Shown here piece by piece: positions 1 to 6,812 of a DNA stretch of 11,756 nucleotides (position 1 is the stretch's first letter; every line of letters begins with the position of its first letter). A program made the position numbers and the translations under genes. The notes under the pieces were generated by a model. That model saw only the letters and a program-made list of their open reading frames with translations, was not told the DNA's origin and searched no databases. The stretch lies in assembly GCA_007117575.1 (NCBI GenBank), contig SKGH01000075.1:1-11756 (forward strand), in the 5' to 3' direction. Source of the stretch: Candidatus Kaiserbacteria bacterium (GTDB lineage Bacteria; Patescibacteriota; Minisyncoccia; Phycocordibacterales; UBA918).

Positions 1-121
1 AAACAGTTTCTTAGTAATAAATGGTTACCGAAACTATAGCTGGGTGAGGCGTACTTGGTGGTACGATGAACGGTTTGAGTGACGAAAGCAACAAAGAAAT
101 TCGCCAAACGCGTAAGTCCTG
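1..121 (+). mobile_element. Repeat element copy E1: right end of an IS-derived element, cut off by the window start
   Basis: Positions 11-118 match the right part of the complete copy at 2729-2944 with three substitutions (C/T, A/G, G/A). The last 40 bases before the end (79-118) are identical in all three copies. The right terminal repeat AAACGCGTAAGTCCTG lies at 106-121. Upstream of position 11 the sequence no longer resembles the complete copy, so E1 may be the end of a longer, less deleted parent. A reading frame at 2-82 ends in Trp-Trp-Tyr-Asp-Glu-Arg-Phe-Glu then TGA, about 39 bp before the outer end, which is where a transposase C-terminus would sit. That identity is inference. The element ends 34 bp beyond the stop of the convergent gene at 156-1346. 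Confidence 0.7.
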
Positions 122-125
122 ATTC

Positions 126-146
126 TAAATATATTTTCTATATTTA
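126..146 (-). terminator. AT-only hairpin after the dockerin gene, possible weak terminator
   Basis: TAAATATA (126-133) and TATATTTA (139-146) form a perfect 8-bp stem with a 5-nt loop, 10 nt past the stop of the minus-strand gene ending at 156. The stem has no G-C pair and no clear U-tract follows on the minus strand, so termination would be weak. It may be chance in AT-rich DNA. Confidence 0.25.
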
Positions 147-155
147 CTATAGAGA

Positions 156-1346
156 TCAGCCAGTCCAGTTAAACAACAAAATAGAGAAGTCGGCCAGACC
201 CACTGTACCATCACCGTTAATATCAGCGGGAGGGTCTGAATTTCCACCATCAGTCCCCCACCAAAAAACTAAAATGGAAAAATCGATCAAGTTAACTCTT
301 CCATCTCGATTAAGATCAGCTGGTGAAATAGTGGCGCCATCTACACCTAAAAATAGTTGGACGGTTCGACTGTAGCCACTCTCGGTCGCTAGGGCTGTAC
401 CGGTATTCAAACTATACCTAGCTCTAACACTATAAGCGGAAGGAGCTAAACCGGCGGTATTATAGGACAAAGACCAGCTACCACTATCATCGGCAGTTAC
501 TCTTTCCACAGCACGACCTTCTCCAACCTGAACCTCAACAGTCACGTTTGGTAACGCTTGACCGCTTATGTTAATCACATCACCCGGGTTTGCTTCCGGG
601 TTGTCTATTCTTAAGGTTGGAGGAAGCATTATGCTATTTAGATTAGTTATGGCACCTTGAGTGACATCGAAAGTAGTATTAAAAGTAACTGACCTTGTGC
701 CGAAGCTATCGGTTGCCCAAAAACCCATAGAAGCAACACCCGGTTCAGCTTCGGTAGTAAAACTAAAACGACCGGCACTATTGGCTGTCACCGAACCAAC
801 CGGGCTGTTGTCTAGTAATATATTTACGGTTTGATTAGGGTAAGATAGCCCTGATACACTTATTCTAGTAGGCCCCATTTCTTCAAAGGAACCACCGGCA
901 GATCCTCCACCTCCAGAAGAGCCGGCTCCTCCGGTACCGGGCGGAATTATCAACTTACAATCAGCACTACAAAAGTCTCCGTCTTCATTATTTCCATCAT
1001 CACACTGTTCACCAAACTGAGTTTGCAGTATTCCGTCTCCACAATACGGCGCCCAAGTACATTGAGGTGTACACTGCCTACCGGCAATAGTGGTACTATA
1101 GGCGCCAGTGTCATCGGGGTTATCGCACTCCTCGCCCGGGTCTACGATACCATTTCCACATATACTAATTATTAAGGTAGTTGTTGCTACTACACCAGAG
1201 CTTGAAGACTGTGCCGTTGTGGTTTGTGGGGTATATATAAAAAATATAAGAAACAACAACACGTAAAGAATAAAAAATATTTTGCATTTATTTATATCCA
1301 AACCAATAAACATCATATTAAATTTAGTAAATGTATATCTATACAT
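156..1346 (-). CDS. Secreted Cys-rich (DUF4215-like), Ig-like and dockerin protein
   Basis: 396 residues. A hydrophobic export segment (about 22-40) ends near Thr-Ala-Gln-Ser. Residues 63-130 hold eight cysteines in two repeats built around Cys-Gly-(Asn/Asp)-Gly-Ile and Glu-(Glu/Gln)-Cys-Asp, the pattern of the Myxococcus cysteine-rich repeat (DUF4215). A Gly/Ser linker follows (137-152), then two Ig-like beta domains (about 160-228 and 243-332). The C-terminus is a type I-like dockerin (343-396) with two intact calcium loops, D344-D355 and D375-D386, each Asp-x-Asn-x-Asp-Gly-x6-Asp-Phe-Ser-Ile-Leu. Family knowledge: dockerins bind cohesins tightly in the presence of calcium. No catalytic domain is visible, so this is more likely a structural or adhesive cargo than an enzyme. 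No Shine-Dalgarno precedes the start; Met11 or Met12 are alternatives that keep the export segment. It lies 27 nt downstream of 1374-2369, probably in the same transcript. Confidence 0.87.
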   Translation of the reverse strand: MYRYTFTKFNMMFIGLDINKCKIFFILYVLLFLIFFIYTPQTTTAQSSSSGVVATTTLIISICGNGIVDPGEECDNPDDTGAYSTTIAGRQCTPQCTWAPYCGDGILQTQFGEQCDDGNNEDGDFCSADCKLIIPPGTGGAGSSGGGGSAGGSFEEMGPTRISVSGLSYPNQTVNILLDNSPVGSVTANSAGRFSFTTEAEPGVASMGFWATDSFGTRSVTFNTTFDVTQGAITNLNSIMLPPTLRIDNPEANPGDVINISGQALPNVTVEVQVGEGRAVERVTADDSGSWSLSYNTAGLAPSAYSVRARYSLNTGTALATESGYSRTVQLFLGVDGATISPADLNRDGRVNLIDFSILVFWWGTDGGNSDPPADINGDGTVGLADFSILLFNWTG

Positions 1347-1373
1347 GAATTTTATAAAAAATGTATATACATC

Positions 1374-2369
1374 TTATCTGGAGTATCTCCTTCTTTGATT
1401 AAATCGAATAAACACTATGATGGAGATTAGTAACAATATAGAAACCATAGGCAATATAATCGATATTTTATGCGGTATTGACAATCCAAAAAAACCAAAA
1501 CCGGCAGTTTGAAGCGTACCGTATGGTTTAATACTCAAACTAACTTCGCCTGAGTGCACAATGTCTTCATCGTTATAAATACTGAATCTAGCCATGTAAT
1601 TACCTGCCGGCAATCGTGTAGGTATCTCAGCTACAACTTCTTCAGTCGAAAAAGGCTGAACTCTTTTGATTCTTCTTATGTTCACAGTCTCTTCAAGTAA
1701 ATATCTATTAGAAGTGTCGTAAATATCAAATTTAACTAAGGACGGGGAAATATCAACGTTACCAGTGTTTTCTATCATCATTTTAAAATTTATCTTACCC
1801 GGAAAATAAAGCCAACCCAACTTTCGACCCTCATTAAGATCAGACACGCCCACACGTCTAACTCTAAATTCTTTTATCACTCTATCAATGACGTTAAGAT
1901 CTATATTGACTTGAGCTCCTAAAGAAATATTTACCGCCCCCACACTTAACGAATCATCAACAGGTCCGGTTTTTATCATAATATTGCCACGATAGTCTTT
2001 AAATTCAGCGTCAGATGGTACTCTCACCCTTACGTTTATAGGTACCTTATTTTCTCCTCTCGGTAAGATAATCTCGTCACCCTCAAGTATTTCAACCCAG
2101 CCATCAAAATCAGGAGCGCTAATCGAAAAAGATGCTTTTAGAGACTCGGTAGGGTTTCCACGTACTAAAAGTATCTGTTGGTCATAAACAGTACCTCGCG
2201 TCATACTGGTATTACGAACATGAGGTGGTGTCACACCAAAACCAGCCAAAACAACTTCAGCGGTAAATGCGTACAATATAAACGATCCTAAGATCAGTGT
2301 CTTGATTGATAATGATTTCACAGCATTCTGTATCATTATTATCGCAAGGGATGAGTTAAAATCAAGCAT
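1374..2369 (-). CDS. Membrane-anchored extracellular beta-domain protein, family uncertain
   Basis: 331 residues. A signal or anchor helix covers about 22-42 and ends Val-Leu-Ala-Gly, followed by Phe-Gly-Val-Thr-Pro-Pro. Two beta-rich regions follow (about 45-150 and 180-290); the second contains Glu-Asn-Thr-Gly-Asn-Val, typical of NEW3/DUF916-like Ig folds that occur in membrane proteins. A single helix (about 303-321) and a basic tail (RFNQRRRYSR) at the C-terminus place the bulk outside the cell. No enzyme motif is seen. The family assignment is a resemblance in layout only. The first Met gives an unusually long N-region; Met12 (ATG at 2334-2336) gives a more ordinary signal peptide, and neither start has a ribosome binding site. 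It is the first gene of a probable two-gene unit with the dockerin gene downstream, and might hold or assist that secreted partner (inference). Confidence 0.78.
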   Translation of the reverse strand: MLDFNSSLAIIMIQNAVKSLSIKTLILGSFILYAFTAEVVLAGFGVTPPHVRNTSMTRGTVYDQQILLVRGNPTESLKASFSISAPDFDGWVEILEGDEIILPRGENKVPINVRVRVPSDAEFKDYRGNIMIKTGPVDDSLSVGAVNISLGAQVNIDLNVIDRVIKEFRVRRVGVSDLNEGRKLGWLYFPGKINFKMMIENTGNVDISPSLVKFDIYDTSNRYLLEETVNIRRIKRVQPFSTEEVVAEIPTRLPAGNYMARFSIYNDEDIVHSGEVSLSIKPYGTLQTAGFGFFGLSIPHKISIILPMVSILLLISIIVFIRFNQRRRYSR

Positions 2370-2420
2370 ATTAGCTGAATAGTACTACAGTAAAAATTTA
2401 AATAGTTAAAATTATTCTGA

Positions 2421-2434
2421 ATATGTTTACATAT
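2421..2434. promoter_or_regulatory. Operator-like palindrome
   Basis: ATATGT-TT-ACATAT is a perfect 6-bp inverted repeat with a 2-bp centre, 52 bp upstream of the start at 2369. Its size and symmetry suit a dimeric regulator, but short AT palindromes are common in DNA of this composition and no second copy was seen in the window. Confidence 0.2.
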
Positions 2435-2493
2435 AAAATGAATTGTAATACTGGGTAAGGTTATATATTCATGATTTAGCACATAAGAAAAAG

Positions 2494-2578
2494 CGGTTTA
2501 GATTTAGATTGAGTATCCTTTTCTTATATATCTACTAACGTGAAGAAAAGATTTCTATCTTTAAAAAAATCTAAACCG
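2494..2578 (-). promoter_or_regulatory. Nested inverted repeat, possible leader terminator/attenuator
   Basis: CGGTTTAGATTT (2494-2505) is the exact reverse complement of AAATCTAAACCG (2567-2578). Inside the loop a second perfect stem pairs CTTTTCTT (2518-2525) with AAGAAAAG (2543-2550). On the minus strand the outer stem is followed directly by CTTTTTCTT, as in an intrinsic terminator. It sits 125-209 nt upstream of the minus-strand gene starting at 2369, so it could be an attenuator in that leader. Alternatively it is an 85-bp relic element with 12-bp terminal repeats; no flanking duplication was seen. Confidence 0.4.
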
Positions 2579-2723
2579 GGTTAGTATATCACTTAATCGA
2601 TATGTAATAGTATGTTGTATATTAAAAATATCTCTGACTCTATAACATAACCAGATTCGGTATCTGCAACTTGTTACTAACAAAATACATCAAAATTTTT
2701 AGTCGGGGCAGGTAGAATATAAA

Positions 2724-2728
2724 TAATA
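2724..2728. repeat. Left copy of E2 target-site duplication
   Basis: TAATA directly abuts the left terminus of E2 and is repeated in the same orientation at 2945-2949. This fits a 5-bp duplication made on insertion. In AT-rich DNA a five-base match can arise by chance. Confidence 0.45.
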
Positions 2729-2944
2729 CATGACTTACGCGTTTCTGATGAAGTTCGAGGCGCTGACCCAGCCCAGTTTCCGTGATCATTTATATTCTTT
2801 CGTGACTGACTAAAACGATTTTGGTTTATTACGTTAGTAATAAATGGTTACCGAAACTATAGCCGGGTGAGACGTACTTGGTGGTACGATGAACGGTTTG
2901 GGTGACGAAAGCAACAAAGAAATTCGCCAAACGCGTAAGTCATG
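2729..2944. mobile_element. Repeat element copy E2: complete 216-bp MITE-like element
   Basis: The ends are a perfect 16-bp inverted repeat, CATGACTTACGCGTTT (2729-2744) and AAACGCGTAAGTCATG (2929-2944), flanked by the direct repeat TAATA. Its left 38 bp recur in E3 (37/38) and its right 110 bp in E1 with few changes. It is too short for a transposase but keeps coding-like ends. A 21-codon frame from 2748 starts Met-Lys-Phe-Glu-Ala-Leu and stops at 2811-2813. A second frame, open from 2810, ends Trp-Trp-Tyr-Asp-Glu-Arg-Phe-Gly and stops at 2903-2905. That pattern fits an insertion sequence that lost its middle and is moved in trans. From memory, GACTTACGC-type ends occur in several bacterial IS groups; I cannot assign the family. 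Confidence 0.75.
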
Positions 2945-2949
2945 TAATA
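2945..2949. repeat. Right copy of E2 target-site duplication
   Basis: TAATA immediately follows the right terminus of E2 and matches 2724-2728 in direct orientation. Confidence 0.45.
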
Positions 2950-3050
2950 AATAAGACAATCTTGAGTTAAATAAAACAAAGTTAATAGTCTCCAGTTACA
3001 AATAGTTTTTTATATAAAACTGCATTCAAATTTTAAACAGATTTACATAT

Positions 3051-3078
3051 AAAAACAACTGTTATACAGTTGTTTTTT
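3051..3078 (-). terminator. Intrinsic terminator, usable in both directions
   Basis: A perfect 12-bp stem, AAAAACAACTGT (3051-3062) against ACAGTTGTTTTT (3066-3077), has a 3-nt loop. The outer pairs supply a U-tract on either strand. It lies 62 nt past the stop of the minus-strand gene ending at 3140 and should end that transcript. On the plus strand it would also block read-through towards that gene's antisense side. Confidence 0.75.
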
Positions 3079-3139
3079 AACATCGTCATATATTTAGTGT
3101 CACAGTATTTTATGTCAAAAATCTAAAGAAAAGATATTA

Positions 3140-5056
3140 CTACCATCTATCAGGAGAACTCACAGCACCCCAAAACGTGTTTTCACCAGTATATGCACCG
3201 GAAAAAGTTATAGTACCCGGAACTCTTATACCCCAATAAGTGACGCCGGAATTTAGAGTAGAAGTTGACGTATTCTTGGCGATATTTAACTCTAGTAACT
3301 TTTGAGTAGTTGATGATAGAGTATTGCCGGCAATGACCACATCTGAGTACTGCATTGAACTAGTGGCAAACACTTGTTCACTCTCCGGAATCGTAGACTC
3401 AGGTGAGCTTGGACATGGATTGCCGGGAGCGTAATCTCTACACATAGACTCACCTGACAAAAGCTGATCAAGACCAACATTACCAGCAGACAAGAAGGTT
3501 GTAGTAGCAGTCAATGGGTCTGTGGCACTGCCCGGCTCAAGAGGGCCGTACGCAATCGCTAAAGTATCGAGGGCAAAAGCTAGGAAACTGTTAAGGTTTC
3601 TACCAGTATCACTCATAGTGTGTGAACTTGTGGCTCCACTCTCATCAATAGCTGTAACAGCTGCTGACCAGTCGGATATAAACGGGGTGTTTGTACCCGT
3701 AGAATCACTAGGGTCAGCTATGTGCCAAAGTGGAAATGTACAATCAAAAACTGTGTCTGTGTCGGTAGGGCCGTCACAACTTGTCGATGATGCGTTACAG
3801 ACTATATTCCAAGTTGATGTACCAACCCCACTTGAGTAGCAGTTATTTGGGTCATAAAAATCCCCGCTACCGTCACAAGTAGTTGTTCCTATGTCTGTAC
3901 GGAAGACTGACACTAACACGTCCTGTATTTCAAAATCTTCAGGATTAGTCGGGTCTCCACCTGCCACCACACAGCTATTGTTATCTCTTACTATAAATGA
4001 AAGTTTGAAGTCTTCTGTCTCACCAGCGGGCACAGTTAGCGTTATATTCTGCCCATCATTTAGGTCAATGGAGCTGGAATAAACACTTGGGGGTGCGTTT
4101 GCCACTATAATGGGCACATTTGTACCATGCGCACCTCCTTGAGCTTGATGACCGTGGTTATCAACTATAAACCCATAAGCATTATATGCCTGATCTTGTG
4201 TGGGTATATCTATATAGAAAGTACTTGAAGCATTCTCTAAAACTGGAGTAGACGACGCAATAAAGTTATCAACCCCACAAGGTGTGGTGCTGGCCGGGTC
4301 AAACAGTGGGCTACTACACACATAGAGTATTACTAGATCGTCAACAGGAACCTCATCATTATCAAAGGATACTGAGTTAAATGTTACAAATTCACCAGGA
4401 AGAACCCCGTCCGGGTCGGAAGTGTTTGTAAATGTCGTAAAAATAGGTCGTCTGTTCACATAGAAAGGAGAAGCCGTGTCACCAGTACCTTGCTTAAACT
4501 CACTATTACAACGAGGTAGCAGTGGATCATCATCACAGATCCAGGCATACCAATCATTCTCCTCTGCAAAAGGAGGGAAATCTTCTGTAGTAGTTGTGGC
4601 GGCACGAGCTTGATCACCACTAGGAGTTGCCGGTGATATTGCCCACTGTATAGAACCTTCTGCACAACTAGGCGGAGCTGTGCCTAAGGAGTCATAATCA
4701 TCCGCATTATCTGGAACAGGTTCGGTACTTGTGCTACAGATTATTAAGAAGTATGGCATATCACTGTTGTCGGTAGCAGTCGCTAACCAAGCTATTTCGT
4801 CACCAGAGTTAGTTGGTCGTGTGGCTGTAGAACCAATTCCCGGTTCTTGTTCTTCTTCTTCAGCATCAACTGTCCAATTAGGGGGGACGTTGAGGACCAT
4901 TACGGAGGTGGAGGCAACGTTTTGAGCTTCGGCTTTGGTAAGCTCATTGGCGCCAATATTTAAAAGAAATACAATAGCAAATACAAACACCGCAACAAAT
5001 GAAGTTAGTATTGTTATTTTACCTGCATTTCTAACGTTTCTTTGTAATTTACTCAT
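3140..5056 (-). CDS. Large Cys/Thr/Ser-rich extracellular surface protein of a CPR-typical family
   Basis: 638 residues. A short basic N-terminus is followed by a helix (14-33) and then a long acidic, Thr/Ser/Asn-rich extracellular region. No C-terminal membrane anchor is present, so the protein is either released or tethered by an uncleaved N-terminal helix. Fourteen cysteines (the first at 107, 131, 174, 183, 247 and 260) suggest disulfides. Repeating Ig-like units are marked by Tyr-Ala-Trp-Ile-Cys-Asp-Asp-Asp (170-177), Phe-Ile-Val-Asp-Asn-His-Gly (296-302) and Asn-Asn-Cys-Tyr (404-407). I recall these phrases from a widespread family of long Parcubacteria surface proteins of unknown function. 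The C-terminal block (604-638, with YWGIRVPGTITFSG) is another such module. No enzyme motif is seen. The gene stands alone: 299 bp separate it from the operon upstream, and a strong terminator follows. The leader is A-rich without a Shine-Dalgarno. Confidence 0.82.
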   Translation of the reverse strand: MSKLQRNVRNAGKITILTSFVAVFVFAIVFLLNIGANELTKAEAQNVASTSVMVLNVPPNWTVDAEEEEQEPGIGSTATRPTNSGDEIAWLATATDNSDMPYFLIICSTSTEPVPDNADDYDSLGTAPPSCAEGSIQWAISPATPSGDQARAATTTTEDFPPFAEENDWYAWICDDDPLLPRCNSEFKQGTGDTASPFYVNRRPIFTTFTNTSDPDGVLPGEFVTFNSVSFDNDEVPVDDLVILYVCSSPLFDPASTTPCGVDNFIASSTPVLENASSTFYIDIPTQDQAYNAYGFIVDNHGHQAQGGAHGTNVPIIVANAPPSVYSSSIDLNDGQNITLTVPAGETEDFKLSFIVRDNNSCVVAGGDPTNPEDFEIQDVLVSVFRTDIGTTTCDGSGDFYDPNNCYSSGVGTSTWNIVCNASSTSCDGPTDTDTVFDCTFPLWHIADPSDSTGTNTPFISDWSAAVTAIDESGATSSHTMSDTGRNLNSFLAFALDTLAIAYGPLEPGSATDPLTATTTFLSAGNVGLDQLLSGESMCRDYAPGNPCPSSPESTIPESEQVFATSSMQYSDVVIAGNTLSSTTQKLLELNIAKNTSTSTLNSGVTYWGIRVPGTITFSGAYTGENTFWGAVSSPDRW

Positions 5057-5355
5057 TTTTACTTTTTTAATACATGCCTACTTGATAATATAAAAATCTT
5101 ATTAATTATGACATGAAATAAAAAGTTATATACAAAGTTATTCACAGTAAAAAGTGTATAAGTATCTTACAAGATAGGAGAATCCATTTTTAATTTAATG
5201 TCGTACTTATGCAATTGTGGTAGAAGATATATTTGTATTATTAAATATATACAACAAGTCGTTCACATTTACATTCTATTCTGTTCCTGTAAACAAAACT
5301 AAACTAAAGCTAGATAGTGTTAAAAGTATTAATATTTAAACGTAAGCATCTAAAT
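5057..5355. other. 299-bp spacer between the cohesin operon and the 638-residue surface gene
   Basis: AT-rich and without a gene. It should contain the end of the operon transcript and the promoter of the gene starting at 5056. The only ordered feature I see is TATCTT-AC-AAGATA (5163-5176), a 6-bp palindrome that could be an operator. No strong terminator hairpin or convincing promoter pair is visible. Confidence 0.5.
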
Positions 5356-6093
5356 TTAACGCTGGAAGAAATACATGGACAGCAATATTCCAAAATCGCG
5401 AAAAGTCATCTTACCGTCACCGGTAAAATCGTATACGGCGCTTCCGTCGTGCCAAGCAGACATAAATATACTGATATCCTTCAAGGTAACCACTCCGTCT
5501 CCGTCAAGATCACCTAAAACCGTACCTTCGGCAATACTTTTTGGTACAAAATCTTTGTCGTGCACTATTACAGTCACCGATTCCTTGCCAACATCTACAG
5601 CTTCCACATCCCTGCCGGTTCCGTCACCTGCAAACAAGTTAACTTTTTCTGTGTTAATATTAACCGTTCCCATGGACACCGCCTGTAATTGAACGGTAGC
5701 TATCAAATGCCTACCAATAAAACCTCGACGGTAAGTGCCTCCCCTAAGATAAATACTTCCATTTTCAACATATGGCTGTTCAGTCCATAAGGTGATCACT
5801 GAACGACCAACGTCAACACCTTCCACCTCCAATCTGTGCGAAGGAAAACTAAGCTCTATATCTACAGCATTTACCGGTTGCTTAGCATCCAAATAAATAT
5901 CAACATAAAAACGTTCACCCGTTGTCACGACTGAACGAGACGACTCTAATACCAAATGCGAATCCGTCTGACTTAATATAGCTGTGGCACCAACAGCAGC
6001 TAAAAATATGGCAGACATTGAAAAAAAATAACGTACGGGAGAGAAAGCTGATTTGCTTGACCATTTATGTCTTAAATAATGAAAAAAACTCAT
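5356..6093 (-). CDS. Small exported protein with one cohesin and one dockerin (putative adapter)
   Basis: 245 residues. A hydrophobic N-terminal helix (about 22-41) exports or anchors the protein. A cohesin-like beta domain spans about 45-178, with Asn-Ala-Val-Asp-Ile-Glu-Leu-Ser-Phe (75-83), a Leu-Trp-Thr-x-x-Pro strand (102-107) and Gly-Asp-Gly-Thr-Gly (156-160). A C-terminal dockerin (194-243) has two calcium loops, D195-D206 (Asp-Leu-Asp-Gly-Asp-Gly) and D222-D233 (Asp-Phe-Thr-Gly-Asp-Gly). Carrying both partners lets it bind a cohesin on the membrane and offer its own cohesin to another dockerin protein. Self-assembly or an intramolecular clasp are alternatives. Its ATG overlaps the TGA of the preceding gene by 4 bp (ATGA), so translation is probably coupled. 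It is the last gene of the operon. The domains are well supported; the adapter role is inference. Confidence 0.88.
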   Translation of the reverse strand: MSFFHYLRHKWSSKSAFSPVRYFFSMSAIFLAAVGATAILSQTDSHLVLESSRSVVTTGERFYVDIYLDAKQPVNAVDIELSFPSHRLEVEGVDVGRSVITLWTEQPYVENGSIYLRGGTYRRGFIGRHLIATVQLQAVSMGTVNINTEKVNLFAGDGTGRDVEAVDVGKESVTVIVHDKDFVPKSIAEGTVLGDLDGDGVVTLKDISIFMSAWHDGSAVYDFTGDGKMTFRDFGILLSMYFFQR

Positions 6094-6788
6094 GTTTTAC
6101 TTTCACTTAAAGGAAAATCGTCATAAAGACGCTTTAACTCATGACGCGAGTTCATTAATTCACCCCTTAATTTATTTGCAGTGTCTCGGGCCTCGTTCAT
6201 AACCCTATCTTCAGCCAAACTACCACCCTTCAATTCACTGATCATGTACTTTTGAACATCCAGCAATTCTCTCCATAGAACACCTCTCTTTTCCTGCAAT
6301 GGTCCAACAGCCCCCCAGTAAGATAAAAGTTTTTTATATTTCTTATCATCATATAATCTACTCGACACAAATAAATCAACTAGCCTTTCAAATTCTGCCA
6401 ATTTTTTATTAAAGAATATAGAAGTAACTTGATACTGAAAAACTGGCTGGTAAGCGCATTTACTAAATAGAATTTGCAATTCAGTCATTTCTTCATTAAC
6501 TATCTCTATTTGAGATAATTTATCTAAACTACTTAATAAATCATCCAATCTACTTAATTCACTACTTTGACAAGGAGTGAACAGCTCTTTAGAAGCTTTT
6601 ACCCCTTGTTGTTTATAAAGTACGCCCTGATATTCACGCAACAACTGCTTGGTTAGCGATAATTCTTTCTCTAGTTGTGCATGGTAATTATCTTGATAAA
6701 AAAGGTAAACATAACGAGACAAGAAAATAGTTATAAGCATTAATGTAAAACATATCAAGACACTTCTATATTGTCTAATCAAATTCAT
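6090..6788 (-). CDS. Single-pass membrane protein with coiled-coil-like helical domain, function unknown
   Basis: 232 residues. A basic N-terminus and one membrane helix (9-31) are followed by a long, charged, mostly helical region with heptad-like stretches (about 36-60, 78-110 and 190-225). Two cysteines (73 and 111) flank one helical segment and could form a disulfide if this part is outside the cell. I recognise no family. It lies inside the cohesin operon, 24 nt after the gene ending at 6813 and overlapping the cohesin-dockerin start by 4 bp, so it is made together with them. It might be a spacer, a stalk, or an assembly or export partner for the cohesin proteins (inference). The start is the only Met before the membrane helix; no ribosome binding site precedes it. 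Confidence 0.78.
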   Translation of the reverse strand: MNLIRQYRSVLICFTLMLITIFLSRYVYLFYQDNYHAQLEKELSLTKQLLREYQGVLYKQQGVKASKELFTPCQSSELSRLDDLLSSLDKLSQIEIVNEEMTELQILFSKCAYQPVFQYQVTSIFFNKKLAEFERLVDLFVSSRLYDDKKYKKLLSYWGAVGPLQEKRGVLWRELLDVQKYMISELKGGSLAEDRVMNEARDTANKLRGELMNSRHELKRLYDDFPLSESKT

Positions 6789-6812
6789 ATCTATTTAATA
6801 TACAGTGAATCA

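Larger units (their letters stand above)
2370..3139. other. 770-bp non-coding region
   Basis: No credible gene. In order it holds an operator-like palindrome (2421-2434), a nested inverted repeat (2494-2578), two small palindromes (CAGAT/ATCTG at 2652-2666; TTGTTA-c-TAACAA at 2671-2683), the complete repeat element E2 (2729-2944) and a terminator (3051-3078) for the gene ending at 3140. The promoter of the 2369-156 gene pair should lie here, but no convincing -35/-10 pair was found. Confidence 0.7.

Noticed and set aside
79..375. Plus-strand ORF of 98 codons starting with GTG in E1
   Set aside because: It begins in the repeat element and runs antisense through the dockerin coding region of 156-1346; its composition reflects the opposite strand and no domain is seen.
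2729..2944. E2 as a structured non-coding RNA or riboswitch
   Set aside because: Terminal inverted repeats, a flanking TAATA duplication, several copies and deleted variants fit a mobile element better; no leader relationship to a gene is shared by the three copies.
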